Source of the DNA: Symbiotaphrina buchneri
Lineage: Eukaryota > Ascomycota > Symbiotaphrinales > Symbiotaphrinaceae
NCBI GenBank assembly: GCA_001599915.1
Contig: BCIG01000031.1
Location: forward strand, 248,001-312,000
DNA: 64,000 nucleotides
Direction of reading: 5' to 3'
Shown in pieces: positions 42,049 to 53,358 of the stretch (position 1 is its first letter; each line of letters opens with the position of its first letter). The notes under the pieces were generated by a model. That model saw nothing but the letters and a program-made list of their open reading frames with translations, did not search any database and was not told the origin of the DNA. Position numbers and translations under genes: made by a program.

Positions 42049-45000
42049 TCAAGTAATGACGTTTTTCTTCGTCCTGCCTTCCTCATCTCCAGCCAGTCCT
42101 TGCATGGCTCTGTCGATCATGGCGATAAGCTTTCGCCCTTCTTGCTTCTGCTGTGGTACCAATGATCTCGGCTTCCCTTTATGCACTCGAACCATGCTCT
42201 CCTTAATTGATCGATTGATCGTTGAGATCTCCTTCTTCAGCTCTGACTTCCTTACTCGCGTCGCTTTCTTCAACGTCTCGATATCTTCTTCATGTGCTTC
42301 AGTAAAGGTTCTGAGAAGCTTCTGGCCTCCTCGCTCGTACTCCTTGATGAGGCTTTCAACTTTAACAACGGGGTCATCCAATCGTTGCAACAGGTTCTAT
42401 CACCTGGAAGTCAGAGAGGACTCCTGTAGTGTGGAAGACTTTAATAGTTACTCACCTCTGATATATTGAACAGAATTTCCTTTAAGTTCTCCTCCTGAGG
42501 CATCATCGATTTTCTAAAGAATTTTACAGCCAAAGACTGTTCTGAATGATCGTCTGGCAATTCTTGTGAGCGCGAGGATTCAGTCGCATACGTTTGGGAA
42601 GACGACACTTCGTCGTCGTCGTCGTATTCTTCTTCTTCTACTTCTACCAGTGTTTCTTCTGGATCTCTGTTCCATGAAGTATTTGCCTCCACCTCCACAT
42701 GTTGTTTAATCATCTTTGTAGCATCGGACTCTCGTTGCAGCTTTTTCAGGAAGCTTGTAACTTTCGACTGATCTTTGGTTTCGAACGAGGTAGGGTCCGG
42801 GGAAGCGTGCCTCACGGTCCTGCGCGTCTCGGGATCTGAGTACTGGCCTTTCCCAGCGACAATGTACCGTTTCATTGCAGATATCTCCCCGTAGGCTGCA
42901 TTCGGCGAGCTGGGAATCTTCTTGGGATTGCTGGTGTGCTTGCTGACATCAACCGGGGGGTTCGGCGTGTATCGCCGCTGGCTTTCTGCCTTATATCGAG
43001 GACTACGCTCAGTCGATGCGAGACCTTCCTCTCCGCACGCTGTATCTTCCTCGAGCAAGACGAGGCCATGTTCGTTGGATACAGTGCGTTGCTGCAAAAA
43101 TCGTTGCACCTCTTCACCTGCTTTTCCTGTAAGGCGCACTGGACTCCCGTTCTCCGCTACTCGAGTGGCTTGCGACGATATTCTTGATGGTAGAGACTGT
43201 TCCTTGGCGGGAAAGTCTGCAATAGCTTCCATTCCTTCATCGTCGATCTTTGATTGTCCCTTGGCTGCATTGTCATCGGCGGCTGATTCATCCTCAACAT
43301 CAACCCCTTGTTCGTCGGCTGGACTGTATGCGGCGGGGGAGTCGTCTGGATCAGGGCCTAGGTCAGCACATTCGACAAGATTGACGTCCTCTTCATCCAC
43401 CTGCTCTACAAGGTCGCCCTGGGTCAGCCCAGCACCACCAGTTGCACTCTCCTCGTCAGAATCCTGCTCGACATCCTTTGGCTCGAGGCTCACAGGTGCA
43501 ACTTCTGATCGAGTTTCAGGAGGTGGTACAATCTCCTCGACGTCCCGCGGCCGCTCGCGAGCGCCCATCTGCATTGCAGCTTTCTTCGCCGATATCTGAC
43601 CTTGATTCGTCGGCCCAGTCCTGCTCCAGTGGATGACTTGAGTCTTTCTCGCCAAGCCTTCATCTATCGGTGCAGAATGGTTCGACAATGCTTGAGCAGC
43701 ATGCTCCGAAATTCCCCTTTGTTTCTTGCTGTCTGCTGGTTCTAGCAAGTCGGCTTTGCGTTTCTTTGGGCCTCCTCTCGACTCTTCCATCTCGGATGGA
43801 ACATTTCTCAAGCTCTCTGTATGAGACTGCTCATCTTGAAAGCTGAGAGCTTCAGGCTCGTGGTCCTCGACATTGTCTCCATGTACCAGTCCCATCATGT
43901 AAGGCTCTACACTGCTGGGCAAAGGGGTGAAATGCTCCATCTCCGGCTGCTTCTCTGCTCGACTGTTCCTGTATGTGTGGTAATTGATCTCTTCCGGGGG
44001 CGAGTCCCCATTGCATGCTTCGATTTCAACATCTTTAGTTCCCTGCACTGTTTGGTGAAACTCTGCGACAGAGTCTTCGTTGCCCGTCACTGGTATAACC
44101 ATTTTCACTGATGATTCAATGACAACGGCCGCTGACTCCACCTGAACCATCATAGTTCCATTGCCAAGAGTGCCCCCAGCCACCACTGCGGTTCCTGACA
44201 CCGTTTCAGAAGGACGTTTGACCAGTGCTGCTGGGTTGATGTATTGAACCTCTTGACCATGATGCTCCGCTGGCGTAACTATAGGCTTTGCGCTCATACT
44301 TTCGTGCTCTTGTATAGCCTGTAGCGCGTCCTTCTCGGCGATTCCGAAGGCGGTGATATCTGCTTGTTCCTCAACACGTTGTTCCTCAACACTGTCTTGT
44401 ACCACAAAAACGTCAGCTGGTCTGTCGAGTCTTTTAGGCCTGAGAATCGGTATATCTGGTGGAGTTGGACTTCTCCTAACAGCAGGTTCTTCATGGTCGA
44501 CGGCTGAGAGAGTCAAGCCTCCAGTGGCTGAGTTCTCATCGTCTAGATCAGCGGCATGCTCCACTTCTGCAATTTGGTGAATGCTATCATTCGCTTTTAG
44601 AGCTGCTGCTCGCGTGCTGCGTTTTGCGGTTGAATCACGTTGCCCTTCATTGGACTTTGCATCCGGCATGCCTGGTTGAGATCGGGACAAGCCATCCACT
44701 GACGATCGCTTCTTGCTACTATGAGGCTGGTCAAATCTAGGTTTGTTCCTTCCCTTAGTTGGGTTTCTGTCATTGGAAGGCGCAGCCGCATCTTGCGACT
44801 CCGCTCTGTATGATCCGTCGCCGTCCATCTCCTCGATTGGCTCTGTGTCTTCCGTGGTATCGGCCCCTGGTACCTTCCTCGGTTTAGCCCGGCTTCTTGA
44901 GGAGACTGTCGATTTATTGAGCCCTCCAGACGTTGCTTGCTTTGACTTCTTAGACGCAGCAACCGAGGCGGCTTTGGTTTTCGGTTTCTTCACCGGCTGC

Positions 45001-45503
45001 TCGTCGGTGGGGAGATCGTAGACGGAAAGCTCCCTTGGTGTAGTCGCAGGCTGCAGTGCATCCTTTCTTTTCAAGATGTCTTTAGCAGATTTAACAGTTG
45101 GTGCTGCTCGCGCCTTGGAAGGATTCTCTTTCGTCGCTGGCTGCGCCTTTTGTCTTCCACTTCTTGCTGGCTTCTGGACTTCCGGTGCCTGCTTATGCCT
45201 CCTCGAAACTTGCCCGGTACTGTCTTGTAGACTTTCTCGCAACTTCGCCGGGGCCTGCTTGACCGGTGTATTCTCCACGTCGCTCAGGCTACTTCCGCTG
45301 TCTCGTGCAGCGTCGGCCTGCTTATCTCCGCCGGCGCGAGACGCCGCGCTGGAAGGGAGCGTCTTGCTTGGGATCTGAGAAGCATGGAATTTGCCCTCAG
45401 ACTGAGAACCGCGTGGGCTCACTCCATAGAGATCTTTAATCTCATGTCTGTTGGCCAATGGTAGTGCGACTGACGCACTGGACATCTTGACCACAGGAGG
45501 CAT
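42049..45503 (-). CDS. Large disordered nuclear-type protein with C-terminal coiled coil, unknown
   Basis: Two exons (42456-45503, 42049-42396; GTGAGT donor) give 1131 aa. The first about 900 residues are low-complexity: alternating basic, Lys/Arg-rich patches (GGPKKRKADLLEPADSKKQR, a likely nuclear signal) and acidic runs. Around 965-1000 there is a strongly acidic block (VEVEEEEYDDDDEVSSS). The last about 120 residues, split by the intron, form a charged helical region (SLIKEYERGGQKLLRTFTEA and LKKATRVRKSELKKEISTIN) that should be a coiled coil. The ATG at 45503 has A at -3; the frame extends further upstream without an ATG. I do not recognise the family. The layout would suit a chromosome- or kinetochore-associated scaffold, but that is speculation. 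Confidence 0.8.
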
Positions 45504-46720
45504 TTTCTCTTCCAGTGAAGAATGACTAGGGACAAGTGGGGATTGGCGAAGCAGTGGTGAAGCAGAGCGGTGTCTGTACAATAGACTGGCTCGCGCCAAG
45601 ATAAGTTGAGAGTGGAGACGACGCGTTCTTGAGGCCTCTTGATGACTGTAAAGCGGATCTCAAGCCCCGCTATACATAGAATGGCAGGGAGTGGATGAAT
45701 CAAATGTATTTAGGAGAAGACACGGAAGACAAGAAGGAAGGGCATAGACACATAGCCAGACGCGTATGTACACGGCATATCAGGTCTGGGAGTGAACTAG
45801 GCTAGACGAGCTGGCGAAGATGTATCCCCTACACGGGTAGAGGAAAAAGGTTCCTGCCAGAGTTTCCGGAAGTCGAATTGGCTATATTCATATTCAGGTG
45901 TGCTCTGCAAAAATAAGACCGTATCCATCTGCAGCACCGCGTATCAGGCTCTGACCGTGTCATTCTAGCCTTCACTATTCGCATAAGCAGGCCCATCTCT
46001 ACCTCGATCGTCGTTTACACCACTTGGAGGCGCAGTGTGGCTTAAATCAGTGGTTCTCGGTAATGGAACACACATATACTTTGAGAGAAGGAGAGTGAAT
46101 ATGAAAGAAGCTATGGCTATCTTACGAGACGGAGTCTCCCTTGACAAGAAGGATTCCCCGACGTGAAGCTAGCTGGCCGCATAAAACAGAGCAAACAAGT
46201 TAAGAGACTGATAGACAAAAGTTGAAACCAAAAGGACTTTCATTAATGTTGAATAGATGGATGTGAGGGCCACTTTCACTGCGATTGACCCGTTCCTGGT
46301 CGTTTATACCGGAGGTCCGTAACCTCTTGATGCTGTTGACCGTTCGGTCCCGTTGGTTTGACGAATGCGGCCAAGCGGCCGTCGGCAGGTTCGAGGTTCC
46401 GCTTCCGTGTGTTTGTAATCGATAAGGGGAACGTCGCCGATGCTGCGAGCCTGCTTTGACCCTTATCTTAGAACCCCGGCCGGAGTTCTGAAACCCCTCG
46501 TCCATAGATTGATTTCATCAGATCTTCATGAGGACAGTAAGAGAGTGACAGTAACATCTATCTTATATAGACAAGCCCCTGGTAAGGTTGTCGGCATCTT
46601 GTTTCTCCCAAGCTGATCCTAGTAAGATAGACTGAACTGTGGGATCCAATCGGCTTCACTCAAGGTGTAGCACGACATAGGCGCTACCGGTCACATCATA
46701 CGGCTACAATCCGAAAAGCT
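45504..46720. other. Intergenic divergent region, no gene seen
   Basis: 1.2 kb between two divergent genes of unknown role. No recognisable RNA gene or repeat. Confidence 0.5.
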
Positions 46721-47902
46721 ATGGAGCGCGAGAGACTTTCCACGAAATGGAACCACAATGCCCTTGGGCTACCAGAGAAGGATGCCGAAGCACAAAAAGG
46801 AGTGAACGATCGCTGCCTCGGGTCGTGCGCCGGGGCTGTATTCCATAAGACGTTCAATATTAGACCACATCTGTCACTAGGCCGTGTACGACCTAAACAC
46901 TCCACAGAAGCACTACCCCGGCCCTGCCAAAATAGACTGCTGCGATCGCTGTCGGAGTCGCCGTACGATCTCTCCAACCAAATTCCCGAACAGGGCCCGC
47001 ATGCGGACACCGTCTTATACCTTGCATATGGCTCGAACCTCAGCGCTGAAACTTTCAAGGGAGCAAGGGGGATCAAACCGCTGTCGGCGGTGAACGTAGT
47101 GATCCCAGAGCTACGTCTGACGTTCGATCTACCCGGCATACCTTACCTCGAACCATGCTTCGCCAACGTCGGTTACAGAAATGAAGAGGAGTTCATGCGG
47201 ACCGGTTTGGTGTCGGAGAAATCACCCTTATTGCAACATCAAGAGCCGCTCGATTACCACAAGGACAGATGGAAGAAGGGCTTGGTGGGAGTCGTCTATG
47301 AGGTAACCAAGGAGGACTATGCAACTATCATAGCCACGGAAGGCGGCGGCGCTTCCTACCAAGATGTGCTCGTTGACTGCTATGTGCTTTCGGACGGCAT
47401 CAGCACAGTGCCCGAGAACCCAACAGATAACCCTTTCAAGGCTCACACGCTATACTCCCCGCCTTTGCCGCCTAGTAAACCTGGACAACCGCCAGCTGAA
47501 GGTGGCCGCTTCAGACGACCCGATCCCAGTTATGCACAAGCATCTGCTAGATATCTGAAGCTCATTACGGACGGTGGTGAAGAGCATAAGCTACCCGAAG
47601 AGTACATGAATTACCTATACGATATTCGGCCTTATACTATTACTACCAAGAAACAGAAGTTAGGGTCAACAATCTACCTTTCAATCTGGATGCCTATCAT
47701 CCTCTGCATTTTCAACATACAGCGGTTGGTCGCGGGCGACGATGGCAGAAGTCCAAGGTGGCTGGTTCTCATTCTAGGAACCGTCTTTCAGGTCATGTGG
47801 GCCAGCTACGACTTGGTTTTCAAGCCAATGTTTGGTGATGGGGAGCGAACAATGTACGAAGAGGGGAAAGAGGCCTTCAAGGCAGGAGATGAGCAGGTAT
47901 AG
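46721..47902 (+). CDS. Gamma-glutamylcyclotransferase-like protein with C-terminal membrane segments
   Basis: Single exon, 393 aa. The GGCT-fold signature LAYGSNLS (YGSN at 103-106) binds the gamma-glutamyl group, and the catalytic Glu is expected in IIATEGGGASYQ. Such enzymes release 5-oxoproline from gamma-glutamyl amino acids or glutathione-derived peptides; a relative, GliK, works in gliotoxin synthesis. After the catalytic domain come two hydrophobic segments (TIYLSIWMPIILCIFNIQRL and LVLILGTVFQVMWASYDLVF), so the enzyme is probably anchored in a membrane. The about 95 residues before the fold are unlike anything I know and may include mis-included leader sequence; no later in-frame Met lies before the fold. 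Confidence 0.82.
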   Translation: MERERLSTKWNHNALGLPEKDAEAQKGVNDRCLGSCAGAVFHKTFNIRPHLSLGRVRPKHSTEALPRPCQNRLLRSLSESPYDLSNQIPEQGPHADTVLYLAYGSNLSAETFKGARGIKPLSAVNVVIPELRLTFDLPGIPYLEPCFANVGYRNEEEFMRTGLVSEKSPLLQHQEPLDYHKDRWKKGLVGVVYEVTKEDYATIIATEGGGASYQDVLVDCYVLSDGISTVPENPTDNPFKAHTLYSPPLPPSKPGQPPAEGGRFRRPDPSYAQASARYLKLITDGGEEHKLPEEYMNYLYDIRPYTITTKKQKLGSTIYLSIWMPIILCIFNIQRLVAGDDGRSPRWLVLILGTVFQVMWASYDLVFKPMFGDGERTMYEEGKEAFKAGDEQV

Positions 47903-48553
47903 TAGGGCATATGGAGCATGTGCGGCATAGGAATTCACAGAATTCGGATCCGAAGCCTGACAAACCTGTATTATCTGCGAAGACCTATCCCGACTTCCAC
48001 ACCCGGACATCCCCTCTCAGGACCAATCAACGGATGTTGCGAGCCATTCAGGCTGACGAAATGCAATCCAAATTGGATAGAGGCAAAAGATATACAGCAA
48101 GGAATGACGCAGGCGGCCTGTCTAGCCGCGTTCAATGCAGCGGTGATAATTTGATGTTCCTGAGAACTTTGATTGGCATAGCAAGCAAATGAGAAATTCG
48201 GGAATCATAACATACGATGCAACATGCATGTCAGTATTACATAGCTATCCCACGGGTAGTCCTGGATGAGATATGCATAAAAAGCCTTTAATTCATACCT
48301 GAGCCCATTTGTTGAACTCTTGCCATTCTTTGCATAATTTCTCCAACAGTCACGTGCTTTGCTTGCAGAGAACCAGTCGGGACGTCACTCCCGAATTTAG
48401 CGGAGCATAACATCATCGTTGCAACTGCCCCTCCAAACCGCAGATGACAGGCAAAATGAATCTGATAACAAGCTCCTGTCATACTTCTCTTCCCGCCTCA
48501 TACACTACGCCTAATTCCACTACATACACCTACAATTCTCTATTTCGCCCGCC
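47903..48553. other. Intergenic, no gene seen
   Basis: Between two tandem plus-strand genes. CT-rich just before the next start. Nothing else seen. Confidence 0.5.
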
Positions 48554-49658
48554 ATGACTATCACCAAGAGCTCCCTAACGTCTATCCCGACTTGTTACGC
48601 CAGCTGCTCCATCGGCTACGACAAGTCGCACACTCTCCCTAAGAAGCTCGATGCTATTGCATCCGCAGGCTTCCAGGCTATTGAGCTGTCCATGCCAGAC
48701 CTTCTCTCTTTTGCTTCCGACTACCTGAAGAAAGAAGTTGGACCGAAGGATTACGACGACCTGTGCGAAGCCGCCAAAGAGGTGAAGAAGCTTTGCGACC
48801 AGCGAAAGCTCTCGATTCTCATCCTACAGCCATTTGCCAATTTCGAAGGGTGGCCGAAGGGCTCGAAGGAGAGGGAAGATGCATTTTCTCGTGCCAAGGG
48901 CTGGATACGGATCATGCAAGCGGCGGGGACGGATATGCTACAGGTAAGTCACCTGTCTGAAGGCCCCGCGAGAGGCTCTGCTAACCGTAGTATCACACCA
49001 GGTCGGCTCTTCAGACTCGCCCAATATGACCACAGACCACTCTCTTATAGTCTCGGATCTACGTGAGCTATCCGACCTTCTGGCCGAACACTCCTTCCGC
49101 GTCGCCTATGAGAACTGGTGCTGGTCTACTCATGCTCCAACATGGAAGGGCGTGTGGGAGATTGTCCGGGATGTCGACCGCGACAATGTGGGACTATGTC
49201 TCGATACCTTCCAGACTGCGGGCTCCGAGTGGGCAGACCCGACGACAGAATCCGGCTTGATCGAGCACCCTGGCGGGAAAGAGGCGCTGGAGAAGGAGTT
49301 CAAGGCCAGCTTAGACGAATTGGCTCGCACAGTCCCACCGGACAAGATCTTCTTCTTGCAGATTAGCGATGCGTACAAGCCTAAACCAGGCCCACTGAGT
49401 AAAGAGCCGAATAAAGAGGGCTTGAGGCCTAGGGGTCAATGGAGCATGGCCTACAGGCCTAGGCCCTACGATGGGGGCTATCTACCTGTCGTCGAGGTTA
49501 CGAAGGCGGTCCTGAAGACAGGTTTCAGAGGCTACTTCTCCATGGAGATATTCGACAGCGGTCCAGATGGGAAAGGGAAAGAGTACGACATGGCAGAATA
49601 TGCCAAGGCAGCCATGGAAGCACACAACAAGCTTCTAAGTGACTGCGTGGAGGAATAG
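48554..49658 (+). CDS. Xylose isomerase-like TIM-barrel protein (sugar isomerase / dehydroshikimate dehydratase-like)
   Basis: Two exons (48554-48943, 49002-49658; GTAAGT donor) give 348 aa. It belongs to the AP endonuclease 2 / xylose isomerase-like barrel superfamily. Metal-binding acidic residues are seen at strand ends: the Glu of FRVAYENWCW, the Asp of GLCLDTFQT, LQISDAYKP and the final Glu of YFSMEIFDSG. Fungal members include 3-dehydroshikimate dehydratases of quinate use and sugar-acid isomerases; the exact substrate cannot be told. No signal peptide, so cytosolic. No other quinate or sugar-catabolic gene is adjacent. Confidence 0.85.
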
Positions 49659-49873
49659 CTGGAAGGCAGCCGGAAAGTGATGATCGAAAATTACGAGACC
49701 CTCTTTTTAGCGCACTAGATAGCATGCATGGGACAAGCGGGTTGCTGTACGAAATTGCTATTTTTCTAGACTCCAGAGACGAGCACCAAAAGTCTTTGCA
49801 TGATACAAATGTGCTGTACACTCTGGCTTGACCAGATCGAATTGACTTGTAGTAAGGTGACGGAAACCAACAT

Positions 49874-51201
49874 CTAATGCCCAGTTCCCGCCTTTTGGAT
49901 TGGCGGAGGGTTGTAGACGATCTTCCTTGACTTGAGCGGGCTCCACTTGTACCTAAAACAAACACAATGATCAGTATAATGAATAACATCAGACACTTGC
50001 GGGCCGGCCCTCACCTCTTCACCCAGATGCTCAATGCCAATAACATTGATGTAACAATGACAGTCTTCAACCCCATCTTCTTCCGGTCATCCATCTCTGG
50101 TTCGGCAGCCCAGTTCATGAACTCAGTCACATCCTTTGCCAACTGAGAAGCCGTCGCGGGGGTACCATCCTCGTACTCGACGAGACCATCATATAGTTGA
50201 CGAGGCATTGCAATCCCAGTACCAGGGAAGTATGGGTTGAAGTTCAGACCTTCCTGGACGACAGCGCCCGCTGGAGGTTCCTCCGGGTATCCAGTCAACA
50301 GACTGAAGATGTAATTGCTGCCTCCGTGACGAGCCTTGGTCATCAAACTGAGATCTGGGGGAAGGGCACCATTGTTGGCGGCGCGAGCAGCTTCGTCGTT
50401 CTTGTAGGGGCTGGGAAGGTAATCTGACAACTTTCCGGGGCGCTTTTCGATCTCGCCCTCGTCATTTGGCTCGGAGTCGTATTCGTTCTCTTCAGCCCAT
50501 GCCTTGGCTTCGTCGACAGTCATGACGGTACCGACAAGTTTACGGTATGGAATCCGCATCATGGAATGGCATGACGCGCAAACTTCGCGGTACACCTGTA
50601 GGCCACGGCGGAGACTTGGAGAGATTAGACAGTAATCGAAGACTGATCTGATTCGAAACTCACGCCTGATGATCGAATGTCTTGTTCCATTTCTCATGCT
50701 CCCATGGGTATTTTGTTGCATGCAGACTGTTCGAAACCAGATCAGATCAGCATATGTTCTCTTAGACCAGTATCTCTCCCTATTCCCGGTTCCGAGCCGG
50801 CCAAAACCATGCCTCGAAAGCCGGGTCCTGGCCACTACAGACCCCTTCATCACCACCCCGCGCTGTTGTGTAGACTCACCCTTCTTCCGCAGGAGTCATA
50901 GCAAAGACATCTTGTCCGTAGAGATGATAGTACCACGCAATTGATCCAATTGCGACAGCGGTAGCCGCGGATCCCGCGACCGTGGTCCGGAATGGAGATT
51001 CGGCAGATTCGGCAGAAGTGGACGCAAATCGCTATAAAAAAAGGGTCATCAGCACCAAGGTCACTCAAGAACAGCCTTAGCCGATGTGGCAGCTTCAACA
51101 GAAGCTTCACCAATGAAGAGGCCTACCGATGCCGTTCTTGAGGTCGAGGTTTTCGCGAACCCGACCGAGCGTGCTGTACGCAGGCACGATCTCGCCAACA
51201 T
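49874..51201 (-). CDS. cyt1: Cytochrome c1, haem protein of respiratory complex III
   Basis: Passes electrons from the Rieske protein to cytochrome c in the inner mitochondrial membrane. Exons 51127-51201, 50880-51031, 50664-50726, 50015-50614 and 49874-49952 give 322 aa. The bipartite presequence has an Arg/Ser-rich matrix part ([20 protein letters not shown]) followed by a hydrophobic sorting segment ([19 protein letters not shown]) that is cut at MTPAEEG. The CxxCH haem site is EVCASCHSM and the axial Met is in [15 protein letters not shown]-terminal anchor ([19 protein letters not shown]) is split by the last intron. Intron 2 is 153 nt, the longest I placed in the window. A HAP-type TGATTGGT lies about 190 bp upstream. 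Confidence 0.96.
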
Positions 51202-52105
51202 CGTGCTCGAGCTATGCCCCCAATGGCAGATCCTCGGCACGATAGATTATATGCCTTCACGTGAAGAGAGAGAGCCGGAAATGGGACGGTTGCAGGAGGG
51301 TCGTCGAAGGAGTCCGGTGGAAGATGAGGTTGGTTGACGACTTTCCGTGGACTGATCCTTGGCAATGCCGTAAACGAAAAGCCCACGACGTGATTGGTCA
51401 AGCGAACTTCACCCGGCAGACCACAACCTAACGCATGAACGATCCGGTAGGCCGCACAAAGAAAGAAAGGGGCGTGAAGATGTCGGCCATCAACACAGTA
51501 CCAATAACATTACTGTTGCTAATTGCTCCAATTGGATCCTTGGTGTCAAGGCCCTTGGAGCCGGAAGAAAGACCTGAAAAGATCATGGACGTCCCGCACA
51601 GTGCGCATGGTTGAACCATATGTGATTTCCGTGTTGTTGGCCAGTTCAAGTCATACTTGTTTTCACTACTAATCGAAGATATGGGTACACTTGTCGGCTC
51701 AATCTCCGGATAGAAAAGCATGAAGCCAAGATATATGTGACTCTCATGCCATCGTCTTCTCTTATTCCTCGATGTTTCGTTACCTTATTCTCTTTGGTCA
51801 TTATGTCGACAGATGTACCTTGTTGGTCCCGTCAACAGTCTCTCGGAGAACCATATGTTACCTCGATGTTTGATTTATCCTTTAGAACCATATATTCACT
51901 CGTTCTGCTGTTTGACCCTTATTTTTGTTTCTGTGATACATCTACTGGATTCGTGCAAGCTTATTGTCAGCTAACCCTGCCTTTCATCCGTCCTGCAACT
52001 CAGCACACCTAGCTCTGGACTCTATCTGCCTGCTCTTTTTCCTTCGAACTCCTTCTAGGCTACTTGCTACGCCTTTTCGAACAAGAAGCACAGAATCCCA
52101 TCACC
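51202..52105. other. Divergent promoter region, cyt1 / F-box-like gene
   Basis: 900 bp holding a CCAAT box close to cyt1 and CT-rich sequence ahead of the F-box-like gene. A 97-codon minus-strand frame at 51428-51721 shows no family features and is not called. Confidence 0.5.
51391..51398. promoter_or_regulatory. HAP-complex CCAAT box upstream of cyt1
   Basis: TGATTGGT matches the yeast HAP consensus TNATTGGT. HAP/CCAAT-binding complexes activate respiratory genes including cytochrome c1 in yeast, so the position about 190 bp before cyt1 makes sense. Confidence 0.5.
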
Positions 52106-52889
52106 ATGGACCCCTTATTGGAGCGGCGAATTTGGCGTGAAATGTTGGCTGAAGACGTAAGCTATCTTCCTCTCGAAGCGGCCAGTTGCTAGAATAAACA
52201 TAAGGCTGACAGCACCTCTTCAGCGAGGATCTCAATCTCCACCCGATCCTAAGATCTTTCCCAGAGGAGGGACCTGTCTATCGTTTCCTGCGACCTCGAA
52301 GTCTGTCTCGGCTCCCTATTCTCGCTTGGAACGCCTGCCAACGGAGATATTGGAGCAGATCCTGATCGAGGCGGAAAGCCTTACAGCCTGGCAGACCTGC
52401 CACCGCCTGAAGGATGTCTACTTATCCGAACGTGTACGTCTTCAACTAGTAACGAACATCTTTGTTCGTGGGGCCGATTGGACCCATCCTCTATCGCGTT
52501 CGGACGCGTCTACGACTGTAGAGCAACAATCGAGCGTCTTACACCAGACATGGTTCGACTTAGATTTTGCTACGAAATTGGAAACAGCCGTCTTGAAGAA
52601 GCAAAAGGCGTATTTCCACAACGCTCGAAAACTTGTACGAATCAACGGTATACAGAACGTGCCCCTCCTTCATCGGCCTGAGGAAGTAACAATGCGGAGC
52701 AAAGTCCAAGTACCTTCTTGGCTTGAATATGCTGAGTTGGTCGATGATGATGACGGGCATGCCCTCTACGTCAAACTTCAGTATTGGAGGACAGCGGGGC
52801 TATGGATCTTAGAAAGCAGGCGAAGGAGGCGCCAAGCCAGGGAAGCAATGAAACTCTCCATGCACAGATTATTCAAGGCAATGCGATAG
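52106..52889 (+). CDS. Small F-box-like protein
   Basis: Two exons (52106-52156, 52224-52889; GTAAGC donor) give 238 aa. After a disordered N-terminus, an F-box-like motif starts at SRLERLPTEILEQILIEAES (about residues 48-67) and continues to TCHRLKDVYLSERVR, the pattern that binds Skp1 in SCF ubiquitin ligases. The remainder has no known repeats (no WD40 or LRR) but is rich in charged helices, ending in a basic RRRRRQAREAMK helix. The substrate-binding part is therefore unknown. Such short F-box proteins are common and fast-evolving in filamentous fungi. Confidence 0.72.
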
Positions 52890-53358
52890 TTTGGACGGAT
52901 ACTTTAAACGGCTCAGAAGTTGAGTGTGCGGTTGGAGAAGCATATGTGATCAAGGAAGTGCTAGCAAGCATAATGTACAGAGTGACGCTAGGGTTACTGG
53001 GAAAGGCAACATGGATGATTTGGGTCGCATCTCCTCCTTCAGAGCTTCAGCAAGCCGAAGCAATGATGGAAGGGGAAACCAAAAGGTAAAAACCCCATCT
53101 GTATACAATCAGCAAACTTTGACAACACGACGGTCGAGCGTCAGCTCGCAAGTCACCTAGGGTTAGCATCATCAAACATTGGTCAGCAGAAAAATCAAAG
53201 AGTGGTAAAGACTGTGCGATAACAGAAATGGTCTTCTCGACCGAGATTCTTTAGAATGGTTTTTTGTTTTCATGTTTTTTTGCTGACACCCGACACCTGA
53301 TGGCGAAGGGTCTATTTTTTGAATGCAACGAAAGGAAAGCGCGGACGGTCATGACTTA
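52890..53358. other. Convergent 3' spacer
   Basis: 470 bp between the F-box-like gene and the next minus-strand gene. Short open frames only. Confidence 0.5.

Noticed and set aside
51428-51721. A 97-codon minus-strand frame between cyt1 and the F-box-like gene
   Set aside because: It starts with ATG, but no family resemblance, no hydrophobic or charged pattern of interest, and it lies in a promoter region.
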